This document shows positions 32,616-44,726 of a stretch of 64,000 nt of DNA, piece after piece. Within the stretch, counting starts at the first letter, position 1. The number at the start of each line of letters is the position of its first letter. Source of the DNA: Venturia oleaginea (lineage: Eukaryota > Ascomycota > Dothideomycetes > Venturiales > Venturiaceae). Location: the NCBI GenBank assembly GCA_013176395.1, contig JABMLP010000003.1, positions 186,001 to 250,000 of the forward strand, read 5' to 3'. Below the pieces are notes generated by a model. That model had not been told where the DNA came from, ran no database searches, and was given only the letters and a program-made list of their open reading frames with translations. The position numbers and the translations under genes were made by a program.

Positions 32616-33640
32616 ATTGAAGAGAAAGAAGAGAAATAAGAGAAGGGAGGTACCGTCCAGACAGCCCACACCGTTGGACAACCAGGGTCCTAGCCATAGT
32701 TTTGTACAAACGTCTTTGAGGTTTAACGCTAATCTCTCGGGAATAGCAACGTTCTGCTGAAGCCTGGAAACGCAGGCAGTAAAACCTTGCATGTATCGAA
32801 GATCTGATGAGAAAACATGTTGAGCTCGGGTAGTAGATCGAACAGGAGATCAAAAAGTCCAATAGAGTGAGAGAATCTGTCCAAACATAAGGGAATTGTT
32901 TACGTTGCTACGGTAAGCGATCCAAGACCAAGACGAACCATTGCCCGTGCAGATAAAACTTGGTTATGGGGTTTCCTTTGGGAAAGAGGTGCGGGAGTCC
33001 TGATCTGTTTCAATGTGTACCAACCAGAACGCTTCTGATGTGAATAGTGTCACGTCCTCGCCCGTGCATGGTCCGGGCCCAGCAGACAGAAGCCCATGGA
33101 GATTGTCGATTATCCATGCTGGAAGATAGGGGCCCTAGAATTCACAGGTAGGAAGGGTGCTTTTGCAGATGAAGGGTGGAGGACTTAGGATACGAGGCAA
33201 GAGTCCGCCATAGGAGGCTTGTTGAATCGCATCGTTTCACTCGGGGAACATTCTGGGAAGCCTTTCCGCCTTGGCAAGCGGGTCACGGGAAAATGCCCAG
33301 CGTCGCCGCCATCAGACCTCCTCATCCCGGCAATCCCCATCAACCTGATTTCCTCCACATGCAGTTGTTTGAGCGGCTTGATTGCCAATATGGACAAAGA
33401 TTCAAAAGTCCTCCTCCAACCTTGGCCAGGCTCGGCAAGACCGTCCCAGGACCTCGTCGCGCTTACGAGGCAGAAACGGTTTCGGACTTGATTATACGTC
33501 AATGCCACTATCATGGCATTCGACCTCGAGTTTCATGGGAACCCACGCAAAAAGTGATTTAAAGAGGCGGCACTACGACTGAAGAAGATAAAGACGAAGA
33601 AAGATCGATTGGATATCTCTATTTAACCATACACGACACG
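32616..33640. other. Promoter side of the S53 protease
   Basis: About 1 kb between the protease start and the stop of the next minus-strand gene. An open frame of 128 codons at 33176-33562 (plus) has no motif and overlaps others; I do not call it. Confidence 0.5.
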
Positions 33641-35549
33641 CTAAAAATTCCTCGAAGGACTACCTTTACTCTCGATATTGCTACTGGCTGTGCCCCACAT
33701 GCTGCCAACCGTCAAATCCGGACCTCTGTCAATAGGCCCTAAGCGCATTGTTCTATTATTACTCCGTGCCAGCGATTGTTGTTGTTGTTGCTGCGGCTGC
33801 GGCTGCGGCTGTTGTGGAGATTGATGCAGCGGATGTGCTGTATCCGGTGCCATCCAGTTCGTCGGTGAAGGTCGCTCTCTCAGCGATCCTGTTGATGGTT
33901 TTCTCGATGGCGACTTGCCATATGGTGATGGTGATGAGGGTGCAACGGGTACGTTGGGCTCTCTGGTTGCAAATGGTGGACGACGATCAGGGCCAGAAAC
34001 CATCGGCGCTGATCGATTCCAATTCGGTGTGTTCATTACTGGATTATGGCCTGGTGCATATCTGTTGATTCCGCTGACGGACCGACTGCGTCGGTTTCTT
34101 TGCATTCCTCTCATCGGCCCCCTCGTTGCCATTGGATTGGTGGGATAGCGTCGCATTGGCGTGAGAGGAGCACTCTTATACCTCTCTTGACCATTCCCTA
34201 AGTTCGTATTCGGCGGCATCCACACACCCGGAGGGTTCGCCTGCGGCGATGGTCTCCAGGCGCCTGGCTGAGGTTCTTGTCCCGAGCCGGGAGATTGACT
34301 ACGATCGTGGTTTAGTAGTCTTGCACGTTCGGGAGACTCAACGATCTGGTCTGGAAGATCTACGGATGGCAGCGTAGGCTGCAAGCGGTCGACCTCATTT
34401 TTGTCATCAAATGGATCCGTACCAGCAAATCCAATTTTCTTGGTGACGTCTGTCGATCCACGTTCGGACAGCTCTTCGATGCTGTCAATGGGCCTAAGGA
34501 GCATTTTTCCGCTATCGACTGCTGGCTGGAAGTATCTGGTCCTCGGAGGGGGTATGTAACCATGTTTCTCAGCTAGAGCTTATTAGTCACACCACATGGC
34601 AAGGTCAGTTTGGTAAAGTAGAACACTCACCCATGGGCTCAACAGTGAGAGATTCATCTTCTGGTCTAGGAACAGACGCGACCAAAACATTGCCAGTGCT
34701 AGCATCGATTCCATTGCCACAAGGACCAAATGAGAGGCGCTCTTTAGCCCGCGCGATTCGGCGGGCCCGCCATTTCCAGAGCAAGAACAGGAGTACTCCC
34801 AGTAATGCTACAGCGGCCAATCCCCCTACAACACCGCCAATAGTTGAACCATTGCCTTTTGAAGCTTTGGGTGGTGCTTTCCCATTGGAGGAGAGGTCGA
34901 ATGGAGATGACGCGATGACACCTGATCCTTTGCTGGCAGTAGATTCCGGTGTATTTGACGAGGAAGACTTTGTTGCTAGAGCAGTCGAGGTTATGGTTGT
35001 TTTAGCTCCCCCAGTAGATGTTGGTGAGTTTGTGACAGTCTTAAAGGTAGTGTAGTCTTCTTGCTTGGTCGGAGATGCTCGAGGATCAGGGTATGAGCTC
35101 GTCGACACGGGCGGCGGCGGCGGCGGCGGTGGTTTCGGTTTTGAGCTTGGGATTGGATCAGGCGATTTGTTTGCAGGTATCGAGGAGGGAGAGAGGTTCT
35201 GCGATGGAGGTTGTGAAGTTGCTTTTGGAGCGTCTGGTGCTGCCTGCAAAGTAGCACTTTCGAGCGGTGGACTATTAACAGAAAGAGGCGGAGGAGGAGG
35301 CGCTGCAACTGGAGTTTCGACAACGGGCGGGGCGACTGGCGGGACGACTGGCGGTTGGATCGATGAACCGGCTTTTGTCCCTGTAGGTTTGGCAGCGGGC
35401 TCGGAAGTCGACAGCTGCGGTGGTACAGGCTCAGGCGATGAGAGAACTGAACTGGTTGGAGGTGACGAGGGAGCGCTTTGTGAAGCAACGCTGGGGATCG
35501 CTAGTGGCACAATCGATTCAGGCGCAATGTCAGGCGGGGTTTGAGGCAT
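33641..35549 (-). CDS. Pro/Ser-rich single-TM protein (Mid2/WSC-like topology)
   Basis: Predicted 618 residues from exons 35549-34631 and 34578-33641. The ATG at 35549 (MPQTPPDIAPES) is the first in frame with good coverage; further upstream codons are open but only GTG, and no cleavable signal peptide is visible, so a 5' exon may be missing. Residues 1-220 are Pro/Ser/Thr/Ala-rich, mucin-like, with a run of nine Pro. A transmembrane helix (STIGGVVGGLAAVALLGVLLFLLWKW) is followed by a basic stop-transfer RARRIARAKERL. The cytosolic tail of about 330 residues has SP/TP sites, Arg-rich patches (MQRNRRSRSVS) and a Gln run. The topology resembles cell-wall stress sensors, but no Cys-rich WSC domain is present; function is inferred. 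Confidence 0.75.
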
Positions 35550-37982
35550 CGCGTTCACTGTGATCTTGTCTGCGGTGCTATGTCCCGTGAAGCATTTCAC
35601 GACCACCTCAGTTGCAGCAGCGTCCGCGAGGTCCAGAAATGGGAAGCAGCATATAATAACCCGCACTGAGCGAGTTCCCACGTTGGCGTGTCATTGCACT
35701 CGTTGTCGCCTTTTAGTTAGTTCGAATTAGCAGCGAGATTAGACCAGGGTGTCCGCCAGCCGTGATTTATATTGAGCGATATAACCGCGAACGCAAGGTT
35801 GAAATTGTGCGCCTGCCAAATCCGTGTCTACAGTAGAATAATGACAGGGATGGAGAGCAGACCTCGGAATCTTGAGCTGTGGGCGTGATTAGATTGTGGC
35901 AGAAATCCTGATCCTCCTCGTGGAGTGAACGCATAGCCTGTTTTAATCTACGGTGTTTCAAACACGGCACCATCTAAGTGAGGGTCACGAGTGTGGCTTT
36001 GGCAAAAAGCAGGGAACAAGAGCAAACTTAAAGCGCCGGATGCCTTCGATTGTTGTGTCGGAGCTGGTGGAGGTAAACGTGGAAAAACAATCGATGTATT
36101 TGTCCCAAATAAGTAAATTTTTCATCATCACCTGACCTTAGACAGCCACGACAGCTACTCACTCCATCGATCCTGCATCTGTGCCCCACGCAAACGTGTG
36201 CTGCTTCCATGCTGTAAGATCCTGCTCATTAAGGTCCGTCTTCTGACGCTGCGAGCAAAGCTCTTGAACCGAGTCGTGGTCTGATCAAAGGCAATGTCGA
36301 AAAGTTGGCTAAGGTCGTGTGAGCGATGACGAGCGCCACAAGCTACAGATTTCTATGGGCTCCGATAGCAAGCAAGGTGCAACAAAGCTTCGGAGGCTAC
36401 CCAGCAACCTACTTGTCCAGCTTTACCAACATTGTAGAGCCTGATCGAAGTAACGAGTGCGAGACGTTTGCTCATTCAACGACGACATTTTCACTGCCCA
36501 AACAGGGACAGTCCAATGTCATGCCTGCCCGCCATGGAGATGAATACAATGACAATATACGGACCTGACGGAGACAGCATCTCTCAGTAAGCATGTTCAG
36601 AAACAAGAGCACTAGTCATGTCTCTCTGTTTCATACCGGTCTTCCGTCCAGGGACATTGCTGTTTGCTCATAAGCATGAGCATCTAAGCAAGGATTCACA
36701 GATCGTAGCAGGCACTGCCCGCCCCGATCCGCGCCTGTTGCAATTATTTTTTTAAGGCTGGCTTTTAGTGTGTTTGTGCATACCGTACGGTTAGAAGAAT
36801 CTTCTCCATCAGTTCCTGAAATGCCTTCTCATAGACGAGCTGTGTTATACCAGTCCAACTTCGCCAAACCGAGACACCCTGTAACATTAAAAAGTGAATG
36901 ATGGGGAGCGTCCGATGAAGATCCCGGAAGAGTGAAAATATTGGTCTCGCGGAATGACCCGGGATGTTTGTTTTATTGTCACAAACATCGTTGTTGGAGG
37001 CTCCCAAATTGACGTCGAAAATCGTAGTTTCGCGCGAGTTCAGGAGTTGAGAGGGCAAAGGCCAGAATGACGTGGCCGACAGAAGCATAAGAGATCGAGA
37101 GGCTCCGGTGAGTCGGTGACTGCGGTTGCACGGACTTAACATGAAAGATATCAAGCTTCCAGATCAAGAAGAGAGGTGCTCAGGGAAGCCGAGGTGGAGG
37201 GAGGAGTATACCTAGCTTGGAATAACTGACAAGTTCTCGAGGGATCCTGGTGAAGGAGCAGCTTAAGCAGGCCATGATTCAGCTTCCAAATGTGGCGTGG
37301 GAGATACCGTCCATGACCCTGAAAATCAGCTACTACACCAAGACCCTTGACATCCTCTTGATGGAGCTGGTAACCGTCGAGCGTATTTAGTGGTCCTCAT
37401 CCTTGGCAGAACAATCGTAAACCAACCTCAACGAAAACAGGGTTAGGGATTGGAATAGGGTAGTTCAAGCCCAGACTGAGAGCCAGCAAGGCTGGCGAAG
37501 AGCTGGCATCAGACCAACAGTGATGCTGACGGTGTACCTTCGTTTTGACTGCCATATGGTTGAGTTTGCCTCCCTGACATGGAGATTATTCTAATGATTA
37601 TATCGTCCCTGGCTTGGATTTTATGTGGTCTGATCTGATAAGGAAGGTCCACGGGTGCAATGGCCACCGAATCGGGCATCGGAGGACGGAAGGACGAAGA
37701 CGATGTTGATTACTCGCCACCTGTTTGAGTGCTCTCGTGCTTCAGACGAAGTGGGTTTGGTGGAGGCATAGAATCCGTGGCAGTGGGAAATCGAGGGGCA
37801 CGTTAGTCATTGGCCAGTTCCATTTCGAGTCGATGAGGTCGATGTTGTTGGAAGAACGAGGTGGATATCGCGCTCAAGGTGTAGATCGCCATTAAGCGCG
37901 CTCTTATTCTACCGCAGATCAGATCGTGAAGACGAAGCTTCACACCGGCGACTTCCATTCCTCCTACCACAACCCATCCAAA
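35550..37982. other. 2.4-kb divergent spacer without clear gene
   Basis: Lies between the Pro/Ser-rich membrane protein (minus) and mL54 (plus). A minus-strand open frame at 36765-37154 (start not ATG; internal ATGs only) shows no domain and I do not call it. No tandem repeat or RNA gene is recognised. Confidence 0.5.
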
Positions 37983-38760
37983 ATGATCTGCCGACGCTGC
38001 CTCCTCCGCGCATCTCGCTCCTCCAAAATCCCCCCTCCGCCACGCCGCTATCTAACCCAATCGTCCACAACCTCATCCCCAGCACCCACCTCGCCCTCCA
38101 AAGCAACCGAACCCTTTACAACACCAATTTCCATCTCCCCCGTCGGCCATGGCCTTAAACCCACCGACCCCTCGAAAAAGACAGACTCGCCTGTAGTCCT
38201 CTCCTCAATGCCAGCAGGCAGACCATTAAAAGGCTTGAACTTTTTAAAGGCAAAGACAGATCCGGTGGCTATGGAGGACTGGGAGTATCCGTCTTGGTTA
38301 TGGGATATTCTGAAGCCGAAAGAGAAGACCGAGGATGAGAATCTGGCGGCGGATTTATATTGTAAGATCTCCTTGCCCCTCCCATCACCCCATAAAGACA
38401 GCACCTACGGCTGTAGAATCAAGATATCTCGAGCCCCCACGTACCATCCCCAAATATACAACCTCCATTTCTCCCCAAACAAACCAAACTATAATTTCCT
38501 TAAAACTAACCCTTCGTTTCACAGCAAAATCAAAAGCCAAACGCACCGCCGCAAAGAAAGCCCTCAAAGCCGGAAAATTAGACCTACAAGGTTCCCAAAA
38601 AATCCCAATCTACGAACAATCCCTCGATCTACCGACAGGAGACGGAACGCCGCAAGGCGCCATCGAGGCGGCCAAGGCAAGGATGGTGTTGACAAAGGTT
38701 ATGAGGGAGAAGAGGAGGAGTAGTATCAAGGAGAAGAATTTTTTGAAGACGATGGGGTAG
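37983..38760 (+). CDS. MRPL37: Mitochondrial large-subunit ribosomal protein mL54 (MRPL37)
   Basis: Predicted 204 residues from exons 37983-38361 and 38525-38760; the 162-nt intron ends TTTCACAG and has an ACTAAC branch. The ATG at 37983 opens a mitochondrial targeting sequence rich in Arg and Ser (MICRRCLLRASRSSKI). The conserved core is FLKAKTDPVAMEDWEYPSWLW with DIL, the diagnostic D-P-x-A-x-x-D-x-E-Y-P-x-W-L-W-x-L block of the L37/L54 family, and the C-terminus is basic and helical (REKRRSSIKEKNFLKTMG). It is a structural component of the mitoribosome. Length is normal for filamentous fungi. Confidence 0.9.
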
Positions 38761-39329
38761 TTGGAGGGAGCTGGGAAGATGATGTAGGATTTCATGGGTT
38801 GGGATGTATGGGAACTCTGGATGGATGAGTTGATGAGTAAAGGGGTATGTATATCACAATGTAAGAGCCACTTTTCAATATGAGAGAGGTAGATCCTTCT
38901 CATCAAGGCATTTGCAGCGCCTCTGGCATTCTGTCACCTTGAGCACAGATAAGCATGAGCCATGTATGTTCTCAACCAGAGACGAGCTCGGTACTAAGTG
39001 CACAAAATGTATAACTTTACCATGAACAGGGTAATACTTTCTGATCGCAGGTTGCAGATGGATTATACTAAGTTCTATTAGAAATTATTTACATGAAGTT
39101 TTTAGAGCAAATCTCTTTCCCCGACCTGCAGGCCATCGTTGAGTCTGGGTGTATAATCATTACACCAAGTTTTGAGCTAAACGCCGTCCTCGAATCGCAG
39201 GCCGACTGGACCCGCATGCTTGAAACCAGAGTAACTATTCTATTGGTGTCGGCAAAAAATGGATGTTTGTCGTAGGTAGTTGATGTTGGTCGATCACTGA
39301 CTTCCCAATTTCTTTCTCATCCTCAGCTT
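38761..39329. other. Convergent spacer (mL54 / S8 protease)
   Basis: About 570 nt between convergent stop codons, AT-rich in places. No gene is seen. Confidence 0.6.
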
Positions 39330-40839
39330 TCAATTCCTAGAGCTAGAGATGAAGCCTTCACCAACAATACCATTGTTGACCATCAGCAGAGGATCACCCA
39401 CTGGCGCCTCCATCCAAGTCGGAAGCTTGACCATCTTCTTCAAAGAAGTATCAAGCAAGTACTTCTTCATCGCCTCTGGACTCTTCGCCAACTCCGGCTT
39501 CAGCACCATCAAGTACGCGACGATCCCAGAGACATGAGGAGCTGACATCGAGGTTCCGGACTCATGCCAGATCGTCATGGGGCCGCCAATCCACGTAGAC
39601 ACGATGTCTTCACCTGGGGCGTAGATATCGGTGCACGCTCCTGTGTTTGAGAATGACGACAGTTCGTTCTTCATGCCGATGCTTCCAACAGAGATGGCGC
39701 GGCCTTTCGCTCCACCACTGGCGGCAGGATCGGTTAGGCAAGAATCAATGCCATCATTTCCCGAGGCGACGACGACGTGCACTCCTGCGTCTAGGGCAGT
39801 GTTGAGGGCAAATTCCATCGCGGTTGTTTCTTGGTTGAAGCCGTTCTGTCGAATCATGCTTAAAGAAAGACTCATTACGCTGCCAACGAATCCCGGCTGC
39901 GTGGATCTAGTTCTGTGGGTTTTAATGGCGAAATTGATGGCGTCGATCATTGTGGCTGTTTGGCCGAGACCGTTTTTGTCCAACGCTTTGAGTCCCAAGA
40001 GATTGGCTCCGAATGCAACGCCGAACTGTTTAGCGCCTGCGGTACCTGCCGTATGAGTTCCGTGGCTGGAACCTAGTTAGCAAAATTGGACCTAAAAAGG
40101 AAACAGGAGATACTGTACCCCATATCATCACCCGTGGAGTTTGGCCAGATCATCTTGGCACGGCCCTCGAAAGCGGAATGCTCAGTGTTGATGCCTGTGT
40201 CAATGAGGTAAATGTCTGCGCCAGCTCCAGGAAAAGCCTTGGTGTTGGCAGCGTCGTATGAGTAAGTGTAATTCAGGCCCGTTGGACTGCCAATGATGTC
40301 TCCAGCGGTTGAGATACGAGCAAGTCCCCATGGTGACCCTGCTTTGATCTGCGTCCTTGAGACTGAGATGGCCTGAGACTTCTCTACAATGGCGACATCA
40401 TCCATTCCATTGAGAGCATTGATACAGTGAGATTGCATGTTGGCACAGAAGCCGCGCAATTGTGAGCCATTCCAGACCATGTGAACGTCCTCATGGTCAG
40501 AGTGAAGATCGACGCGAGATAGGACATCAGAGACACTGGCTGCTGATGGGTGAGAGTTGTTGAAGAGAACAATATACGTGTCTCCACCAGATACGTGAGC
40601 GTCAAGTGTCTGGCCTGCTGATACGATTTAGAATTTCATGGTAATCTCAAGACTGGTGGAGGAGCTGTCGGCCAGGTCCGCGTGACTGGCGGCTCGAAGA
40701 TCACCGTCGATATCAGGCAACCCGTCTTCTGACTGATAAATGAAAAGAGTGAAGACTTACCACCTGGCGCAATCGGCGAAGAGGTGACGATGGAGCAGAG
40801 GACGAGCACACACGCGGCGGTCACTGAGGATACTTTCAT
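39330..40839 (-). CDS. Secreted subtilisin-like protease (S8A, proteinase K type)
   Basis: Predicted 437 residues from exons 40839-40761, 40617-40119 and 40065-39330. A signal peptide (MKVSSVTAACVLVLCSIVTSS) leads to an I9 inhibitor propeptide (TYIVLFNNS to about residue 125). The catalytic triad is Asp166 (YLIDTGIN), His194 (GHGTHTAG, split by the last intron) and Ser365 (GTSMSAPH); the oxyanion Asn is in VVASGNDG. The family is made as a zymogen, self-processed and secreted for extracellular protein digestion at neutral to alkaline pH. Intron 1 (143 nt) ends in CAGCAG, so either of two acceptors adds or drops one Ala. Confidence 0.95.
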
Positions 40840-42248
40840 TTTGAGTGATTGTGGGTGCGGATGACTGGAGAAGGTAATGATGAAGTGACTGTGTGTAGCG
40901 ACTGTCGAGTCCTAGTGAAGGCAAAGAGAGCACAGCTCTGAGATTTAAGGAACTACTTAGCGAACATGGTTAGCAGATTACTTGAGTAATGAGGTGTGCC
41001 TTGCAGGGAGAGTAGAGGTGTTAAAAAACTTACAGTGTTGCAGACCTCGGTGAACGAATGAGATGGTGAAGAGAAGGAAGGAAAGGAAAGGAGAGGAAGG
41101 AAAGGCTTCCGACTCAAAGCGCGGAAGTGAGGTGAAATCGTTCAATGATGGGAAAAAGACGAACGATATCCTCGTGACACTTAACAACTACTAGTACTAC
41201 TACGATGACGAGTTAAAGACGACTGTGGCTACCCAGAAATAATACTCCTTAAATCCCCACAATCTGAGTTCGTAAGAAAAACAGTCGGAGTTCGTAGGAA
41301 ACACAATCTGAGTTCGTAAGACAAACAAGACAAACAATCTGAGTTCGTAAGACAAACAATCTGAGTTTGTAAGACAATGTTGCTATTCGCGTGCCCCTCT
41401 CCCAAGTCTGCCAACTGCTTCATCCATTGAAACACGCATCTTCCAGGTCACTCTCGACACGCCAAGCCATATCATCGCGGAAGTCACAGAGCCGCAATCC
41501 TGAATTCAGCACGCTCCTGTGAATAACCACTTACATCTTGGGTCCTGGGCAACCCATTGGAGATGAAGCACTCCTCCCATTTTCATGAGGAGAAGGAAAG
41601 CCTCAAGAAGCGTCGCGACGAAGTGCAACGGCTCGGCAGTTTCAGGGGATGGGGACGTTTACTGCAGGACCAACCAAGCAAATAGGTTCTGACTGCGGCC
41701 ACACCACTCTGCAACCCGGCGCCAATACGTCAAACTTGCATTGATCTCATTTTCTGGTGTGTTTGGAGGTCGAGAAGGGGAACTCTGGTATAAACGGACA
41801 CTACCTCGTCGCGAGGCCTGGCGCGGCATCTTGAGAGGTTGGCGGATGCCTTTTGCTTGCTCTTTTGGCGGTGCAAGCGATCATCAGATTAAAAAGCGTG
41901 TCCTGAGATGAATGTTGATCATCTCGTTGGGGTTCAAGTGAAGTAGGCAGGCAAAAAGGAGAAATTGCAAGGTTGGTCGGGACGGATTGTCCTGAGAGGC
42001 TGGTTGGTTGGTTCGCACGTGCATAATGTTCTTCAACTATCGAAAAGCTTACATGTCTCACTGCATCAGAATCCTGACCATTGCCGTGAGATTGCTGGTG
42101 GGATATGCATTGCAATCGTGTATTCATTCCTTCACCCCAACCTCGTCCCCACGACAGTAATACTGCGCAGGTTCCTGAACATGAACTTGCTGCTGATCCT
42201 ACTCTATCTAGTCCAGAATTCTTTTATTAATTTTCTCTATTTATACCC
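40840..42248. other. Promoter side of the S8 gene with minisatellite
   Basis: About 1.4 kb holding the protease promoter, a minisatellite at 41260-41376 and the 3' flank of the glutaredoxin gene. Open frames are short and unremarkable. Confidence 0.55.
41260..41376. repeat. Minisatellite, unit about 20-24 nt, five copies
   Basis: Five degenerate copies of CAATCTGAGTTCGTAAGACA, separated by AAA/ACA-rich linkers (copies near 41260, 41282, 41303, 41334, 41358). Copies three to five are nearly identical; copy two has GTCGGAGTTCGTAGG. It lies about 420 nt upstream of the S8 protease start. Confidence 0.85.
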
Positions 42249-43168
42249 TCACGCAGCTGTTGATGGGGCTGCTTTTTGGACTGCATATTCCATGAGAAAG
42301 TCTGGGTTGTTCTCAAATTCTTCCTTGACCTGGAGGGCGTGTGTCAGCACGAGAATATATGTGAAGCCCAGGCTAGACTTACAATGTCCAAACCGCCAAC
42401 AAGCTCTCCGTCAGCGTACAACTGCGGGAACGTAGGCCAATCTGAGAACTCCTTGAGTCCCTGCCTCACCTCGTCGTCTGCCAGAATGTTGAAGAAACCG
42501 TATCGAATGCTTCGCTCCCTTAACAATGCCACTGTCTGCCTGCTGAATCCACACTGGGGCGCGCTTGGAGTTCCCTTCATGAACAGCATGACGGGTGCTG
42601 CTTTCACCAGCTCTGATAACCTCTTATTCAACTCTTCTTTTGGCGGGCCTGATGTGTACTCGGGCGCAGTTGCCGGCTCGTTCGGGGATGGCACGTAGGA
42701 ACTCAAGTCCTTTGTACTGCTAGCTCCGTTCTCTGGTACTGGCGCCTCTCCAGCTGGTTTCGTGATTTGTTGCGCTGGAGGTAATCCAAGCTTGCCTGGG
42801 TTCCCACTCTTGCCTGCATGCTTCTCCACTGCTGCCCTCACTTTCGACGCATCGCTTCCTGAGATTGTGTCCAAGGTCTTGCCATCCTTTTGCAGAACAA
42901 TGTATGGCACGGCTGTGACATCGTTCTTCTCCGATATCTCGGGTAGCTCTTCTGCGTCCAGAGACACGAAGCCGATTGTGGGTGGGTTCGAGGCAGTGTA
43001 TGTGCTAGCGAGGGCTTCGAGGATGGTGGACATTTGCTTGCATGGTTCTGCCCACGGTGCGTGGAAGTAGACTACTAGGAGGGCAGAGGATGGGAAAGAG
43101 GAGGTGAGCTGGTTGAAATCGGCGTCATTCGTGATGGCAATGACCTTCACAGGTTCGGAGGATGCCAT
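42249..43168 (-). CDS. GRX4: Monothiol glutaredoxin Grx3/Grx4 (thioredoxin-glutaredoxin)
   Basis: Predicted 288 residues from exons 43168-42383 and 42329-42249. The N-terminal thioredoxin-like domain (residues 1-115) has WAEPC in place of WCGPC, as usual for this class. A Pro/Ser-rich linker leads to the glutaredoxin domain (about 175-288) with VMLFMKGTP, the CGFS active site (Cys206), WPTFPQLY and GELVGGLDI; the last exon adds VKEEFENNPDF. The protein binds a bridging [2Fe-2S] cluster with glutathione, delivers iron in the cytosol and nucleus, and in filamentous ascomycetes signals iron status to HapX. It is divergent from RPF2 with 316 nt between start codons. Confidence 0.96.
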
Positions 43169-43484
43169 AGTGGGCTGTTTGTATTGTGAGGTGAAAATGT
43201 GAAGTATGCGGGTTGGTCTTGCAGTTTGTATTTATGTATCGGCCTCAGTGTTGTTATATTTGATGTCCTCGGAAGTGTGTCTTTTCCCGACTAGTTATGA
43301 TGCCTTGATGTTATGATGCCCAATCGCAGAAGAAAAGTGCAGAGGCGGAGTGCGTGAGAGATGGCGCGGGATGGGCCTGATCGAGAGAGTGGGGCGACTG
43401 AAGAGGCGAGTCAGGTCCGCTCTAAGAAAAAGTTGGTGGTCTGCAAAAGCTCGAACAAAGGTGATCGCAATCCAAACCACAACC
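43169..43484. promoter_or_regulatory. Divergent promoter region (GRX4 / RPF2)
   Basis: Only 316 nt separate the two divergent start codons, so promoter elements are probably shared. No specific site is identified. Confidence 0.5.
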
Positions 43485-44509
43485 ATGTTGAAAGCAGCGT
43501 ACGTACACAATCTCTATTGCAATCGCTGAATACTCACCAATACAGCGCCCCCAAAACTGCTCGCACCAAGCGTGCAGTAGAGAAGAAAGCTCCTCAGCTC
43601 GTCGAAAACGCAAAGACAACCCTAATACTCCGCGGTGAAAAGTGCAGCCAAGTCGTCCAGCTCGCCCTCGCCGATCTCAACTCCCTCAAGCGCCCTCTCT
43701 CGATCAAATTCACAAAGAAAAATGGCATCCACCCCTTCGAAGACCCTTCCTCCCTCGAGTTCTTCTCCGAGAAGAACGATGCCTCCCTCCTCATTTACGG
43801 ATTGACGAGCAAAAAGCGTCCTCACGCTCTGACTTTCGTGCGAACATACCAATACAAGATTCTTGATATGCTAGAGCTATATCTTGACCCAGAGACATTT
43901 CGAACACTCAGTCAATTCAAGAACGCCAAATGCGCTGTCGGACTGAAACCAATGCTTTCGTTCTCGGGCACTCTATTTGACAGCCCCATCCCAAATGCGT
44001 ACACACTCGCCAAATCCCTCTTCACTGACCTCTTCCGCGGCTCAGACGTCACAGAAATCGACGTGGAGGGTTTACAATACATGATCCACATTTCCTGCGG
44101 CGAAGAAGTTGAAGGCCAACCCGCTCCCCAAATCCACATCCGCAACTACCGCATCGTCACCAAGAAATCAGGCCAGAAGCTGCCACGCGTGGAAGTTGAA
44201 GAGATTGGACCTAGAATGGACTTCAGGGTTGGAAGGATACAAGCAGCGGATGAGCAAATCATGCGCGAGGCACTCAAGAAACCCAAGCAATTGGAGCCGA
44301 GGACGAAGAAGAATATCGGCATGGATTCTATGGGTGATAAAATCGGTAAGATTCATGTTGGAAAACAGGATCTGTCGACGCTGCAGACGAGGAAGATGAA
44401 GGGACTGAAGAGGACGAGGGAGGATAGAGAGGAGGACGCTGGTGATCTCGAGATGGAAGATATGATGGTTGATGATGAGGAAAGGCTTGATGTGAAGAGG
44501 CCGAGGTAG
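43485..44509 (+). CDS. RPF2: Ribosome production factor 2 (Brix domain)
   Basis: Predicted 325 residues. The first exon is only 14 nt (43485-43498, ATGTTGAAAGCAGC), then a 47-nt intron (GTACGT...ATACAG) and exon 2 43546-44509. This start gives MLKAAAPKTARTKRAVEKK, the normal N-terminus of Rpf2; the open frame continues upstream through the intron but that reading is atypical. The Brix domain runs from about residue 25 to 240 with KTTLILRGEKCS, LKRPLSIKFTKKN and HPFEDPSSLEFFSEKND, and GLTSKKRPHALTFVR. The C-terminus is Lys/Asp/Glu-rich. With Rrs1 it brings 5S RNP (5S rRNA, uL18, uL5) to the nucleolar pre-60S particle. Confidence 0.96.
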
Positions 44510-44726
44510 ACAGACCCGACTACTTGCTTGCATCACTTCAAAAGGCGTTCTTGGTGTTAAAAAACGCGAGCAGCTTGTGGAATTTCTTTGAGATTTTCAT
44601 GTTTGGAGTTGTGGCGCTTTTGTCGTTGCGGGTATGTAGAAAGCCTTATGGGCTGTAAGGATATTTTCCTACGCAATCTAAATGTTCTCAAGAATCCGCC
44701 CCTCCTTCTCCGTACTACTCCACTGC

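Noticed and set aside
33176..33562. Open frame of 128 codons between S53 and the membrane protein
   Set aside because: Overlaps three other frames of equal size and has no recognisable domain.
35550..35681. Upstream extension of the Pro/Ser-rich membrane protein
   Set aside because: The frame is open but starts only at GTG; a signal-bearing 5' exon may exist but I cannot define it.
36765..37154. Possible gene of 129 codons on the minus strand
   Set aside because: Starts at TTG, no domain, no splice context and composition like surrounding spacer.
43361..43484. N-terminal extension of RPF2
   Set aside because: Sequence is unlike any Rpf2 N-terminus, while splicing 43498 to 43546 restores the conserved start.
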